This document shows, in pieces, positions 54,523-62,975 of a stretch of DNA of 64,000 nucleotides. The position numbers and the translations under genes were made by a program. A model generated the notes under the pieces. It was not told where the DNA came from. It made no database searches and worked only from the letters and a program-made list of their open reading frames with translations. The DNA lies in contig CAWJCH010000010.1 in assembly GCA_963841205.1 (NCBI GenBank), positions 124,001 to 188,000 on the forward strand, given 5' to 3'. How positions within the stretch are numbered: position 1 is the first letter of the stretch; every line of letters begins with the position of its first letter. This DNA comes from CAWAWP01 sp963841205 (lineage in GTDB: Bacteria; Chloroflexota; Ktedonobacteria; Ktedonobacterales; JADMIN01).

Positions 54523-55962
54523 ATGCCAGCGTCACGCCAGCCGGGGGGGCAACCCGGTATGCCGAAGCCGCCAAGCGAGCGCACGAAGGGTCCGGGCGAC
54601 CGACGTGCCTCGCTGTGGGACGCCGTGCCCGACGGCGAGCCGACGCTGCCGGATAGCGCGCAACAGAGCGCGATCCGCGACAGCCTTTACGAACTGATCC
54701 CCCTCGGATCGTTGGAGCTTGATCTGATCGGCACGCCGGAGTTCGTGCGGCTGCAGGGGGTGAAGCAGCTCGGCTTCGTCTATCGGGTGTGGCCGGGGGC
54801 GACGCATTCGCGCTTCGAGCACAGCCTCGGCGTCTATTATTTGATGCTGCTGGCGCTGCGGGCGTTGCGCGCGAGGGCGGGTGGGGCGGTCAGCGGCGCT
54901 GCGGTGGATCTGCGCACGCTGCTGGCGGCGGCGCTGCTGCACGACGTGGGGCACTATCCCTTCTCGCATGCGATCGAGGAGCTGGGGTATCCGATCGTGC
55001 CACACGAGCAGGTGGGCGCACGGCTGATCACGGAGAACTCGCTGGCGGAGGTGCTGCAGCGGCATGGACTCGATCCGGAGCGGGTGGCGTGCCTGGTGGA
55101 TCCGCCGCGAGATCGCGCGCTTCCGGCGAGCGATGCGCTGCTGATCCGGTTGCTGAGCGGCGCGCTCGACGTGGATAAGCTCGACTACCTGCCGCGCGAC
55201 GCGCGGGCGTGCAACGTGCCCTATGGCGGCGTGGACGTGACGCGGCTGCTGGGGTCATTGCGGGTGTTGGCGACGCCGGGCGGGCCGCGACTCGGCGTCA
55301 GCGATAAGGGTATCAGCCCGCTGAACTCGCTGTTGCACGCACGGCAGGAGATGTTCGACAACGTCTACTGGCACCATACCAACCGCGCGATGATGGCGAT
55401 GCTGCTGCGGGCAGTACAGGAGGCGATCGAGGCGCAGGCGCTGGTTCCCTCGGATTTGTATGGGCACGACGATGCCTCGCTGTTGACGCTGCTGGCGGGC
55501 GAGCGGATGCCGGCGGGGACGCGCGAGCTGGTCGGCGCGCTGCGCATGCGCCAGCCGTATAAGGTGCTGCTGGAGGTGAGCGCGCGGGCGGGACGGCTCT
55601 TCAGCCAGCTCGACGCGCTGTTCTGGGATCAGCCGAAGCGGCGGCGGGTGGAGATCGCGCTGGCGGCGGCGCTCAGCGAGTCGGCTGAGCTGCCGATCGC
55701 GCCGCACGACATTTTGGTTGACGTGCCGAAGCCGGAGAAGTGGGAGATGGATGTGCCGGTCCGATTCGGTCACCCGCCGATCGGCATGACGACGCTGATG
55801 ACGTGGGCGGAGGCGACGGGGCAGCGCCCGAGCGATCTCGGCGTCTACGAGCAGCATCAGCGGCGCATTCGCATCGTGGCGCATGAGGCGGTTCGCGATG
55901 CGCTGGTGGACCGGGCGGAGGCGCTGATCCTTCCAGTGCTGGAGCGGCTGCCGACGCTGTAG
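54523..55962 (+). CDS. HD-domain phosphohydrolase (dGTPase/SAMHD1-like)
   Basis: 479 residues. HD metal residues: H100 (THSRFEHSLGVYY), H140-D141 (LLHDVGHYPFSH), and D218 in LDVDKLDYLPRDA. This layout fits the SAMHD1/dNTPase branch, enzymes that hydrolyse dNTPs or related nucleotides. The N-terminal ~45 residues are Pro/Arg-rich; ATG 54559 would remove 12 of them. No neighbour hints at the substrate. A role in nucleotide-pool control or phage defence is possible but not shown. Confidence 0.88.
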   Translation: MPASRQPGGQPGMPKPPSERTKGPGDRRASLWDAVPDGEPTLPDSAQQSAIRDSLYELIPLGSLELDLIGTPEFVRLQGVKQLGFVYRVWPGATHSRFEHSLGVYYLMLLALRALRARAGGAVSGAAVDLRTLLAAALLHDVGHYPFSHAIEELGYPIVPHEQVGARLITENSLAEVLQRHGLDPERVACLVDPPRDRALPASDALLIRLLSGALDVDKLDYLPRDARACNVPYGGVDVTRLLGSLRVLATPGGPRLGVSDKGISPLNSLLHARQEMFDNVYWHHTNRAMMAMLLRAVQEAIEAQALVPSDLYGHDDASLLTLLAGERMPAGTRELVGALRMRQPYKVLLEVSARAGRLFSQLDALFWDQPKRRRVEIALAAALSESAELPIAPHDILVDVPKPEKWEMDVPVRFGHPPIGMTTLMTWAEATGQRPSDLGVYEQHQRRIRIVAHEAVRDALVDRAEALILPVLERLPTL

Positions 55963-56315
55963 CGTTGGGACCCTAACCCCTGCCAGGCCCTTGATCGCGA
56001 CGGGCGGCCGCCGCCGTGTCGCCAGAGTCGCGGCCGACCTAGCGCGCCCTGACGGCGCCTCCTCCCGATGGCACGCGCACGACCAAGATGCTCTGCGTGA
56101 ATAGGGTGCCGCCTCGTATGAGAGATGCTCGGACCCGCCGACGAACCTGCCTTCGTGAATGCCGCCGTCGCCTTTCAGGAAACGGCGGACTGAGAATTGC
56201 TGTACGGACGACTGCGTCGGTTGATACAGCTGTCGATCAGCATCATGGCGCAATCGACGCGTGCCTTCGCGGCTGCTGTGATCGCGCCATTACGACCCGC
56301 GTCCTCTTCCGGTTC
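55963..56315. other. intergenic stretch (353 bp)
   Basis: Between the HD gene stop and the small IS derivative I see no coding region with family-like composition on either strand and no clear regulatory signal. Confidence 0.3.
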
Positions 56316-56618
56316 TGACACTCCACGGGGGCTAAAGCCCCATGGGTTCTCGCGACCGGCGGGGAAGGGCTATCGGCGGAACGGACGCCAGCCCTACCGG
56401 AACTGCTTTACGCGACGGCGGTGTCCCCGCCGAACCGTTCTGGTGGCAGCGGAACGATCGCTGTATCCGGTCTCCCGGAGAACGCTCCAAAAACGAAACT
56501 GCCGTTGGAACAAGTGTACCACGCCACGTTGCCCGAAGCAAGGGCTCAAGCCGGAACACGCCTTCCCACTGCCGTTGCAACGGCGTGGCGTGCGGCGGGC
56601 TAAAGCCCTATTCTGTCA
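56316..56618. mobile_element. 303-bp non-autonomous IS derivative (MITE-like)
   Basis: The left edge is TGACACTCCACG then GGGGCTAAAGCCCCATGG, matching the right end of the 47.2-kb IS over ~36 bp. The right edge (56543-56618) matches the opposite end of the same IS, closing on GGGCTAAAGCCC and CTGTCA; similarity extends upstream to about 56515. The ~160 bp between has no tnpA or tnpB sequence. It has the expected form of an element mobilised in trans. Confidence 0.6.
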
Positions 56619-56642
56619 GCGTCTCTGGACCTCTAAGGAGCA

Positions 56643-56661
56643 CAGGGGCGGACGCCCCCTG
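56643..56661 (+). promoter_or_regulatory. hairpin before the alpha/beta hydrolase
   Basis: CAGGGGC (56643-56649) and GCCCCCTG (56654-56661) form a compact stem 16 bp before the GTG start at 56678. It could hide the start or be the end of the neighbouring repeat. Confidence 0.3.
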
Positions 56662-56677
56662 ACCATGAGCCGGGGCA

Positions 56678-57544
56678 GTGAGGAGCAAGAGCATTCTGTA
56701 CTTCAAGACTGCCGACGTTGCGGACCTTAGACTTTTCTATCGCGAGGCCGGCGACCCGTCGAGGCCGACCATCGTCCTGCTGCACGGTTTTCCCTCCTCG
56801 TCGTACCAGTTCCACGACCTCATTCCGCGTCTGGCGGATCGGTTTCATGTCATCGCGCCCGACTTCCCCGGCATGGGGTACAGCGAAGCGCCAGCACCGA
56901 CCGCCCTGCGACCAACCTTCGATGACGTGGCCGTGGCCATCGACGCGTTCATCGCGCAGCGCGCGCCCGGGCCGCTCATGTTGTACTTGCACGACATCGG
57001 CGGTCCGATCGGTATGCGGATCGCGACGGCCCACCCTGAGCGGATCGCCGGCCTGATTTTTCAGAACTTCACCATCTCAGTGGAGGGTTGGAACCCCGAG
57101 CGCCTGAAAGTCTATGAGCGGCTCGGCGGCCCTGAAACCCCAGAGAAGCTGGCCGAGACCGAGCAATTTGCCACCATGGAACGCGACGTGTTTCTCCACA
57201 AGACGGGCGCGCGCCAGCCCGACGCCCTGAATCCGGACAATTGGGCGATCGACGCCTATGCGTTCTCCATCGCGGCGAATCGGGTCTTCATGTCGAGGTT
57301 GTTTATGAATCTCACGACGAACATTCAGCGCTACCCGGAATGGACCGCCTATCTGAAGGACCGGCAACCGAGGACGCTCATCGTGTGGGGGCGAAATGAC
57401 CCTATTATCCCGCCGGCGGCGGCGGAATTCGTGAAGCAGGTTGTGCCGGCGGCCGACCTGCGCTATTTCGACGGCAGTCACTTCGTGCTCGACGAGAACG
57501 CCAACGCGATCGCCGAGGCGATCATCGAGACGTTCTCCCGATAG
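56678..57544 (+). CDS. alpha/beta hydrolase, epoxide hydrolase/haloalkane dehalogenase-like
   Basis: 288 residues from GTG 56678. Oxyanion segment HGFPSSSYQF (36 on); the nucleophile elbow reads LHDIGG, with Asp106 instead of Ser, as in epoxide hydrolases and haloalkane dehalogenases; the acid is probably D241 (GRNDPIIP) and the base H268 (GSHFVLDE). A lid domain (about 137-210) follows strand 6. The ribosome-binding site is weak, and the gene directly follows the small IS derivative. The substrate is unknown. Confidence 0.9.
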   Translation: MRSKSILYFKTADVADLRLFYREAGDPSRPTIVLLHGFPSSSYQFHDLIPRLADRFHVIAPDFPGMGYSEAPAPTALRPTFDDVAVAIDAFIAQRAPGPLMLYLHDIGGPIGMRIATAHPERIAGLIFQNFTISVEGWNPERLKVYERLGGPETPEKLAETEQFATMERDVFLHKTGARQPDALNPDNWAIDAYAFSIAANRVFMSRLFMNLTTNIQRYPEWTAYLKDRQPRTLIVWGRNDPIIPPAAAEFVKQVVPAADLRYFDGSHFVLDENANAIAEAIIETFSR

Positions 57545-57582
57545 CACCGACGCGCGATGCGCCAGCGGCACCTTTCGCGGGA

Positions 57583-57600
57583 GCAGGGGCTTTCCCCTGC
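57583..57600 (+). terminator. hairpin after the alpha/beta hydrolase gene
   Basis: GCAGGGG and CCCCTGC form a perfect 7-bp stem with a CTTT loop, 38 bp after the stop. No T run follows, so it would be a weak terminator. Confidence 0.4.
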
Positions 57601-57867
57601 CGGATCGCGTCGCTCTCGTGGCGGGCTAGACACAGGCGGCCACTTCGCGTGGTGGGGCAACCGTACCTTCTTCAAAAGAGGTCCGGGCGGCATTCCGATC
57701 CCTCCGCTAATCCTCGCAAACGAACGGTGTCCACGGCATACGCAGCCGCCCGTTCTGCAGCTGAGGTTTCCACGAGGCGCGCGACGGAATAGCGTATCTG
57801 GCGGTATGAAAGCCGCTCGCACGCCGAACGCGAACTATCCACATATCCGCAACAGGGCATGCGGACT

Positions 57868-58190
57868 GTGGGGCATACGCCTCGTTGCCCAAGCGGATGT
57901 ACGTCTCGTCCAGCGGATCGACCACCGCCGCCAGCACGCTCTCTCGTGCGGGGCCGGACCCGCGTTGGTCACGGTCCACCGCGGATGCGCGGCAGCGCCT
58001 TGGCGAAGGCGATCATGCGGTCATATTCGTCTCGTCGCGGACCTCGCCCCGGCTCGTGCCGCACGCGCACGGAGCGCTCATCGGGATCGCGATAGGCGAA
58101 GCCGCCACGCGAGCGCCGCCGCGCAAACCCCGGCTCGATATCGCTGACGTGGTGCAGGCCCGCCAGCCGCGTCGAGGCCAGCGCCCAGAC
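57868..58190 (-). pseudogene. DNA topoisomerase IB, decayed fragment
   Basis: On the minus strand two frames carry recognisable pieces. One has LHHVSDIEPGFARRRSRGGF, AYRDPDERSVR, then DEYDRMIAFAKALPRIR. The other, after a frame break, has VDRDQRGSGPARESVLAAVV and DETYIRLGNEAYA. These match in order the N-terminal region of bacterial (poxvirus-like) type IB topoisomerases: VSDxEPGxRRRR, YxDPDGRxVR, the AFGRALPxLRRRVDRDL region and LLDxTxIRVGNEEYA. The middle is deleted and the catalytic C-terminus is missing. The rest of the 851-bp gap (57545-58395) shows no other gene. Confidence 0.65.
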
Positions 58191-58395
58191 TCGGGATGTA
58201 TCGTGGGAGATCGTGGCGGTGCGATGCCGGCGTAGCGAGCGAAGGATCGCGGCACTGCTGTGTCGGCGTGAGATTTACGATGACTGACGCTCGCCGGACG
58301 GTGCGGCCACCGACCCAAGGCTCGCCCAACAGTGCCTCAAGCCGACTCGCGGCGTTATGCTAGAAACAGCGGGTAGCGCAACAGAGGAGACGTGC

Positions 58396-58803
58396 ATGCG
58401 GACGACCGAGCCTCTCAGCGGCGACAAAGCCGCCGAGCGCGACGAGCTGTTGCGGCGCGCGGAGCTGATCATCAGCGACGTGCTGCGCGGCGGCGTGCTG
58501 CTCAGCGCGGGGCTGATAGCGCTCGGCGTAATCCTTTACTACGCGCACTATTTCGCCAACGGCGGACACGCCGCGACCGAGATACCGCGCACGCTCGGCA
58601 CTGTCGTGGGCGGACTGGGCCGCCTCGATCCCGTCAGCGTCATCGCCACGGGGCTGCTCGTGCTGCTGGCGACGCCGGTGGTGCGTGTCGCCGTCTCCAT
58701 CGTCGCCTTCGCCCTGGAGCGCGACCGCGCCTACGTCATCATCACGTCGCTCGTGCTATTGATTCTGTTGATCAGCTTCTTCTCGGGCCGGGGGGGAGGC
58801 TGA
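58396..58803 (+). CDS. DUF1634 family membrane protein
   Basis: 135 residues from ATG 58396 with GAGGAGA upstream. Three hydrophobic segments: LLSAGLIALGVILYYAHYF, VIATGLLVLLATPVVRVAV and VIITSLVLLILLISFF. RRAELIISDVLRGGVLLS and ATPVVRV fit DUF1634, a family usually encoded beside TauE/SafE permeases, as here (1 bp between stop and next start). It is probably a subunit or partner of that transporter. Confidence 0.85.
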   Translation: MRTTEPLSGDKAAERDELLRRAELIISDVLRGGVLLSAGLIALGVILYYAHYFANGGHAATEIPRTLGTVVGGLGRLDPVSVIATGLLVLLATPVVRVAVSIVAFALERDRAYVIITSLVLLILLISFFSGRGGG

Positions 58804-58804
58804 G

Positions 58805-59662
58805 ATGCCCGCCGAGCCGCAATTCGCCTTCTTCCTGTTCATCGCCGCGTTCTCGCTGGGCGCGGGACTCGTCGGCTCGCTGGTGGGTCTCGGCGGCGGC
58901 GTCTTCGTCGTGCCGCTGCTCACGCTCATCTTCGGCGTGCCGTTCCCGTTGGCCGTCGGCGCGTCGATCGTCTCGGTGATCGCCACCTCCAGCGGCGCGG
59001 CAGCCGCGTATGTGCGTGACCGCATCACGAACCTGCGCGTGGGCATGGTGCTGGAGATCGCCACCACCATCGGCGCGATCTGCGGCGCGGTGCTCGCCAC
59101 CGTCGTGCGCCCCGCGCTGCTCTACCTGATCTTCGGCGTCGTGCTGCTGATCTCCGCGCTGCCGTTGATCCGCAAGATCGGCGAGGAACTGCCGCAAGGG
59201 GTGGTCAGCGACCGCTGGGCGAAACGGCTCGCGCTGCCAAGCTCGTACCCCGACGCGCGCCTGGGCTACGAGGTCGCCTACGGCGTCAACGGCGTGCCGG
59301 CGGGCTTCGGGCTGATGTACGTCGCGGGGCTGCTCTCGGGACTGCTCGGCATCGGCAGCGGCACCTTCAAGGTGCTGGCGATGGACACGGCGATGCATCT
59401 GCCGATGAAGGTCTCGACGACCACCAGCAACTTCATGATCGGCGTGACCGCCGCCGCCAGCGCCGGCATCTACTTCCAGCGCGGCGACATCGATCCGCTG
59501 ATCGCCGCGCCGGTCGCCCTCGGCGTGCTGGCGGGCGCCACACTCGGCGCGAAGCTGCTCGCGCGCCTCTCCAACGCCACCGTCCGCAAGATCTTCATCC
59601 CCCTGATCGCCTTCGTCGCGCTGGAGATGCTGTGGCGCGGCGTCACCACGCTCATCCACTGA
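58805..59662 (+). CDS. TauE/SafE family sulfite/organosulfonate permease
   Basis: 285 residues with about 8 hydrophobic helices. The family pattern GLVGSLVGLGGGVFVVPLLTLIFGVP near the N-terminus and GLLSGLLGIGSGTFKV in the middle show the two-repeat structure. Members export sulfite or sulfoacetate or import related anions across the inner membrane. It is translationally linked to the DUF1634 gene. Confidence 0.92.
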   Translation: MPAEPQFAFFLFIAAFSLGAGLVGSLVGLGGGVFVVPLLTLIFGVPFPLAVGASIVSVIATSSGAAAAYVRDRITNLRVGMVLEIATTIGAICGAVLATVVRPALLYLIFGVVLLISALPLIRKIGEELPQGVVSDRWAKRLALPSSYPDARLGYEVAYGVNGVPAGFGLMYVAGLLSGLLGIGSGTFKVLAMDTAMHLPMKVSTTTSNFMIGVTAAASAGIYFQRGDIDPLIAAPVALGVLAGATLGAKLLARLSNATVRKIFIPLIAFVALEMLWRGVTTLIH

Positions 59663-59751
59663 GGTGAATTGCGGTCGGTGGGGATCGGGGATCGCGGCCT
59701 GCCCGCACTTCACCGGCGCGACCGCCCCCGCCGCGACCCCTCGCCCTACGT

Positions 59752-59774
59752 CCCCTTCCCTTGTGGGGAAGGGT
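59752..59774. repeat. CCCCTTCCC/GGGGAAGGG palindrome, second copy
   Basis: CCCCTTCCC (59752-59760) and GGGAAGGG after a TTGTG loop form a hairpin like the one at 38339. It lies between two convergent genes. Confidence 0.55.
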
Positions 59775-59785
59775 TGGGGTCGGAT

Positions 59786-60790
59786 CTACCGCCGGCGCAG
59801 GACGAGCTGGCCGAGCATGCCGACGAAGACGGCGATGGCGCCGCCGATCCAGAGATAGAAGCCGAGCGCGTGCGACTGTACCGAAGCCGTCGAGATGCCG
59901 TGGTTCGCCACGATTGGCAGATTGGAAAGCGAGCCGAGGCCCGCGAAGCCCGCAGCCGCCAGCAGCACCACGAAGAGCAGCGTCGCCGCACCCCACAGCA
60001 CCGGGAAGAAGATCAGCGTCGCGCAGCCGCCAAGCCCGACTACGCCGATCACCTTGTTGATGATGGTGACGACCGTGTTCAGCAGCAGCAGCACCGCCGA
60101 GAGCACCGCCGCCGCGATGACGATGCCGGTCGCCGCCTGCACGGCATAGTTCGCCGTGTTCACACCGGTGCCGTGGTTGAGCTGCACGGCGGCGAAGTCT
60201 TTGATGAAGAGCTGCACGCCCGCCGCGTTCTTGCCCCACGGCTGCGCGATGGAGAAGGCCATCGCCGCCACGCCGCCGATCAAGAACACGTGCGCGATCG
60301 GCAGGTGCGGCAACGAGACGCCGTGGCCGGTCGAGCGCCCCTCGGGCGCCCGTTCCACGGGACGCTGGCGCGGCACCGGCTGAGCGGGCGGTGGGTAGGA
60401 TGGCTGCGGCGCGTACGCCCCAGGCGTCGCGGACCCTGCGTAGCCGCCGTACCCCTGCTGCTCCTGCGCCGGCCAGCGCGGCGGTTGCCCCGCCGGTCCG
60501 GCGGGATACCGCGGCGGATCGGGCCGGTACGCCGGGGGCTGCCCATAGTTGGGCGGGCGCTGCCCGTAATCCGGTTGCCCATAGCCCTGCTGCTCAGGGC
60601 TACCCTGCTCATAGCCGCCCTGGCCCTGCTGACCGTAGCCGCCTTGCCCGGGCTGGTCCTGCCGGTAATTCGCGCGCCGCGTCGCGTTGGGGTCGAACGG
60701 CGGCTGCCCACCGCCGGGCGGGGGGCCATAGGGGTCCGGTTCGCGGCGCGGCGGGCGTGACGGCGGCACTTCGTCTGGATCGTCCCACAT
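59786..60790 (-). CDS. membrane protein with a Pro/Gly/Gln/Tyr-rich N-terminal tail
   Basis: 334 residues from ATG 60790 (MWDDPDEVPPSRPPRREPDP). Residues ~1-150 are low complexity with GYGQQ/YGQPxY-type repeats. Residues ~165-330 hold four hydrophobic helices (FLIGGVAAMAFSIAQPWG; GIVIAAAVLSAVLLLLNTV; TLIFFPVLWGAATLLFVVLLA; FYLWIGGAIAVFVGMLGQLV). The tail is cytoplasmic or disordered by composition. GAAGGGAGCC precedes the start. No specific family is recognised. Confidence 0.8.
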   Translation of the reverse strand: MWDDPDEVPPSRPPRREPDPYGPPPGGGQPPFDPNATRRANYRQDQPGQGGYGQQGQGGYEQGSPEQQGYGQPDYGQRPPNYGQPPAYRPDPPRYPAGPAGQPPRWPAQEQQGYGGYAGSATPGAYAPQPSYPPPAQPVPRQRPVERAPEGRSTGHGVSLPHLPIAHVFLIGGVAAMAFSIAQPWGKNAAGVQLFIKDFAAVQLNHGTGVNTANYAVQAATGIVIAAAVLSAVLLLLNTVVTIINKVIGVVGLGGCATLIFFPVLWGAATLLFVVLLAAAGFAGLGSLSNLPIVANHGISTASVQSHALGFYLWIGGAIAVFVGMLGQLVLRRR

Positions 60791-60998
60791 GGCGGGCTCC
60801 CTTCTCCCCTGGCGCCCGCTCTCGCTCGGCGGCGCATGCGTGCCACCTCGGCGATAGGGCTAGTGGGGATTGCGCGCATAGTACGGCGCAGAAGCGCGCG
60901 GGTCAATGAATTGCCTCACAGTGGCTAGTGGTCAATCGAGCGCAGAGTAACAATAGCGACCCACTGGTACTAGGCATGAGATGAATTGGCCCGCTGGA

Positions 60999-61027
60999 TT
61001 GTGCCCAAGAAGGGGGGTAGGTATAAT
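60999..61027 (+). promoter_or_regulatory. sigma70-type promoter for xerC
   Basis: TTGTGC (60999-61004) and a perfect TATAAT (61022-61027) are exactly 17 bp apart, in the 359-bp gap between the divergent membrane-protein gene and xerC. Transcription would start near 61034. Confidence 0.65.
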
Positions 61028-61149
61028 AGCTCCGGTTTTGTAGTGTCTGGTCGCCACGCAGGCCAAATGGCCCCAGGAGCCGCACTGGTTGCGGCTCCGC
61101 CCGGTCACTGATGCGGCGCGACGGCGAAACGAATCGAGTGAAGCGTCGT

Positions 61150-62031
61150 ATGGACGAGGAAATCCAGGAGTACATCATCGCCCTGGCCTCCGAGCGGAAG
61201 TCAAGCCAGAACACGCTGGGCGCGTACCGGACCGATCTGCGGCAACTGGAGGACTTCCTGCAGCAGCGTGGCATCATCGCGTGGCAGAGCGTCACCCCGG
61301 CGCTGGTCGCCGACTTCGTGCTCCATCTGCGCGATCGGCGCTACGCCACCACCTCCATCGCCCGCAAAGTCGCCGCGCTGAAATCATTTTTCCATCATCT
61401 CACCGCCAGCGCGATCCTGCCGAGCGACCCCGCCGAGGCGCTGCAAGCGCCGCGTGTCGAGAAAGAGCTGCCGCATGCCCTCACCCACGGTGAGGTTGAG
61501 CGCCTCTTCGACGCCGTCGGACCCGCCCGCGGCGCCGCACTCCGCGATCTCGCCATGCTCCACACGATCTACTCCACCGGGCTGCGCGTCACCGAGCTGA
61601 TCTCGCTGGACGTCGCGCACGTCGATCTCGCCCGCGGCCACATCCGCTGCGTCAGCCGCAACAAGAAAGAACGGCTGCTTCCCCTCGCGCTGCCCGCGCA
61701 ACAGGCGCTCGGCACCTACCTAGACGGCTACCGGCGCACGCTGCTGCGCGATCAATACGAACCGGCACTCTTCCTCAATCATCACGGCCAGCGCCTCACG
61801 CGGCAGGGCTTCTGGCTGATCATCAAGGGCTACGCGCGCGCCGCCGGCATCGACGAGATCACCCCGCACACCCTGCGGCACTCCTTCGCGCTGGATATGC
61901 TCGGTCGTGGGGTGGAGCTTCGCTCGGTGCAGGAGATGCTCGGCCACGCGAACATCTCCACCACCCACGTCTATAAGCAGATGCGGCGCGCGCAGCTCGT
62001 GCCCGTCCCCGTCCCCGTCGCCGTGCCGTAG
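61150..62031 (+). CDS. xerC: tyrosine recombinase XerC/XerD
   Basis: 293 residues from ATG 61150 (MDEEIQEYIIALASERKSS), with GAGTGAAG upstream; ATG 61111 is an alternative. Catalytic residues: R146 (STGLRVTEL), K172 (NKKERLLPL), H240 and R243 (TPHTLRHSF), H266 (LGHANIS) and Y275 (TTHVYKQM). The length and full-length N-terminal SAM-like domain match chromosomal-dimer-resolving Xer enzymes. A phage or integron enzyme is less likely given the housekeeping partner gene downstream. Confidence 0.9.
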   Translation: MDEEIQEYIIALASERKSSQNTLGAYRTDLRQLEDFLQQRGIIAWQSVTPALVADFVLHLRDRRYATTSIARKVAALKSFFHHLTASAILPSDPAEALQAPRVEKELPHALTHGEVERLFDAVGPARGAALRDLAMLHTIYSTGLRVTELISLDVAHVDLARGHIRCVSRNKKERLLPLALPAQQALGTYLDGYRRTLLRDQYEPALFLNHHGQRLTRQGFWLIIKGYARAAGIDEITPHTLRHSFALDMLGRGVELRSVQEMLGHANISTTHVYKQMRRAQLVPVPVPVAVP

Positions 62032-62087
62032 CCCACTCGACGCTCCATCCCGGCGCGATGCCCGCGCGAGCCCCCTAGGAGGCGCAT

Positions 62088-62975
62088 GTGGAAGCCGTCA
62101 ACGAAGACGCCACCTTCGCGGCGACGGCGGACGCCGTCGCCGCGATCCGCGGGCACACGCGCCAGAAGCCGCGCGTCGCCATCGTCCTGGGGACGGGCCT
62201 CGGCGGGCTGGCCGACGAGATCACCTCTCCTGCGATCGTGCCCTACGCGGAGATCCCCGGCTTTCCGCGATCGACGGTCGTCGGCCACGCGGGGCGGCTG
62301 GTGATAGGGCGGCTCGCCGGCGTCACCGTCGCCGCGATGCAGGGCCGCTTCCACCTCTACGAGGGCTACACCCCGCAACAGGTGGTCTTCCCCATCCGCG
62401 TGCTGCGGCAGCTCGGCGCTGAGACGCTGATCGTGACGAACGCGGCGGGCGGCCTGCGCGGCGACATGCACGCGGGCGACCTGATGCTGATCCGCGATCA
62501 CATCGGCCTGCCGAGCATGGCCGGGCAGAATCCCTTGATCGGCCCCAACGACGAGCGGCTCGGCCCGCGCTTCCCCCCGATGACGCACGCCTATACCCCG
62601 GAGCTGCTCGCCCTGGCGGGCGAGGTCGCCGCGGCGGCTAGCGTCCCGCTGGCGTCGGGCGTCTACACCTGGCTCTCCGGGCCGACCTACGAGACCCCCG
62701 CCGAGCTGCGCTTCCTGCGCCTGATCGGGGCGGACGCCGTGGGCATGTCCACCGTGCCCGAGGTGATCGCCGCCGCCCACATGGGCATGCGCGTGCTCGC
62801 GCTGAGCTGCATCACCAACGTCGCGCTCAAGGACGACACCGGCGAGACGCCCGAAGCCGGTCACACCGAGGTCGTCGAGACCGCGGCGGCGGCGGGGCCG
62901 CGCCTCAGCGCCGTCGTCACCGGCGTGCTCAAGCGCCTCGCGGCGGCGAAGGCGCCCGCGCGCTCAGGTGGTTAG
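62088..62975 (+). CDS. purine nucleoside phosphorylase (trimeric, class II type)
   Basis: 295 residues from GTG 62088; AGGAGG (62077-62082) lies 5 bp upstream. Signature segments: VLGTGLGGLADEI, the His in VVGHAGRLVIG, GRFHLYEGYTPQQVVFPIRV, TNAAGGLRGDMHAGDLM and GPTYETPAELRFLR. It splits inosine and guanosine (or deoxy forms) with phosphate in purine salvage. It lies 56 bp after xerC on the same strand and overlaps the convergent gene's end by 12 bp. Confidence 0.93.
   Translation: MEAVNEDATFAATADAVAAIRGHTRQKPRVAIVLGTGLGGLADEITSPAIVPYAEIPGFPRSTVVGHAGRLVIGRLAGVTVAAMQGRFHLYEGYTPQQVVFPIRVLRQLGAETLIVTNAAGGLRGDMHAGDLMLIRDHIGLPSMAGQNPLIGPNDERLGPRFPPMTHAYTPELLALAGEVAAAASVPLASGVYTWLSGPTYETPAELRFLRLIGADAVGMSTVPEVIAAAHMGMRVLALSCITNVALKDDTGETPEAGHTEVVETAAAAGPRLSAVVTGVLKRLAAAKAPARSGG

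Noticed and set aside
54523..55962. HD phosphohydrolase plus neighbouring genes as an anti-phage island
   Set aside because: No second defence gene is adjacent; HD proteins of this group are also housekeeping enzymes.
59669..60760. 363-residue plus-strand Arg-rich frame
   Set aside because: The minus frame has four clear membrane helices and a ribosome-binding site; this is its shadow.
61150..62031. Xer-family recombinase as an integrase of a mobile element
   Set aside because: Full-length XerC/D architecture next to purine nucleoside phosphorylase, with no att-like repeats or phage genes nearby.
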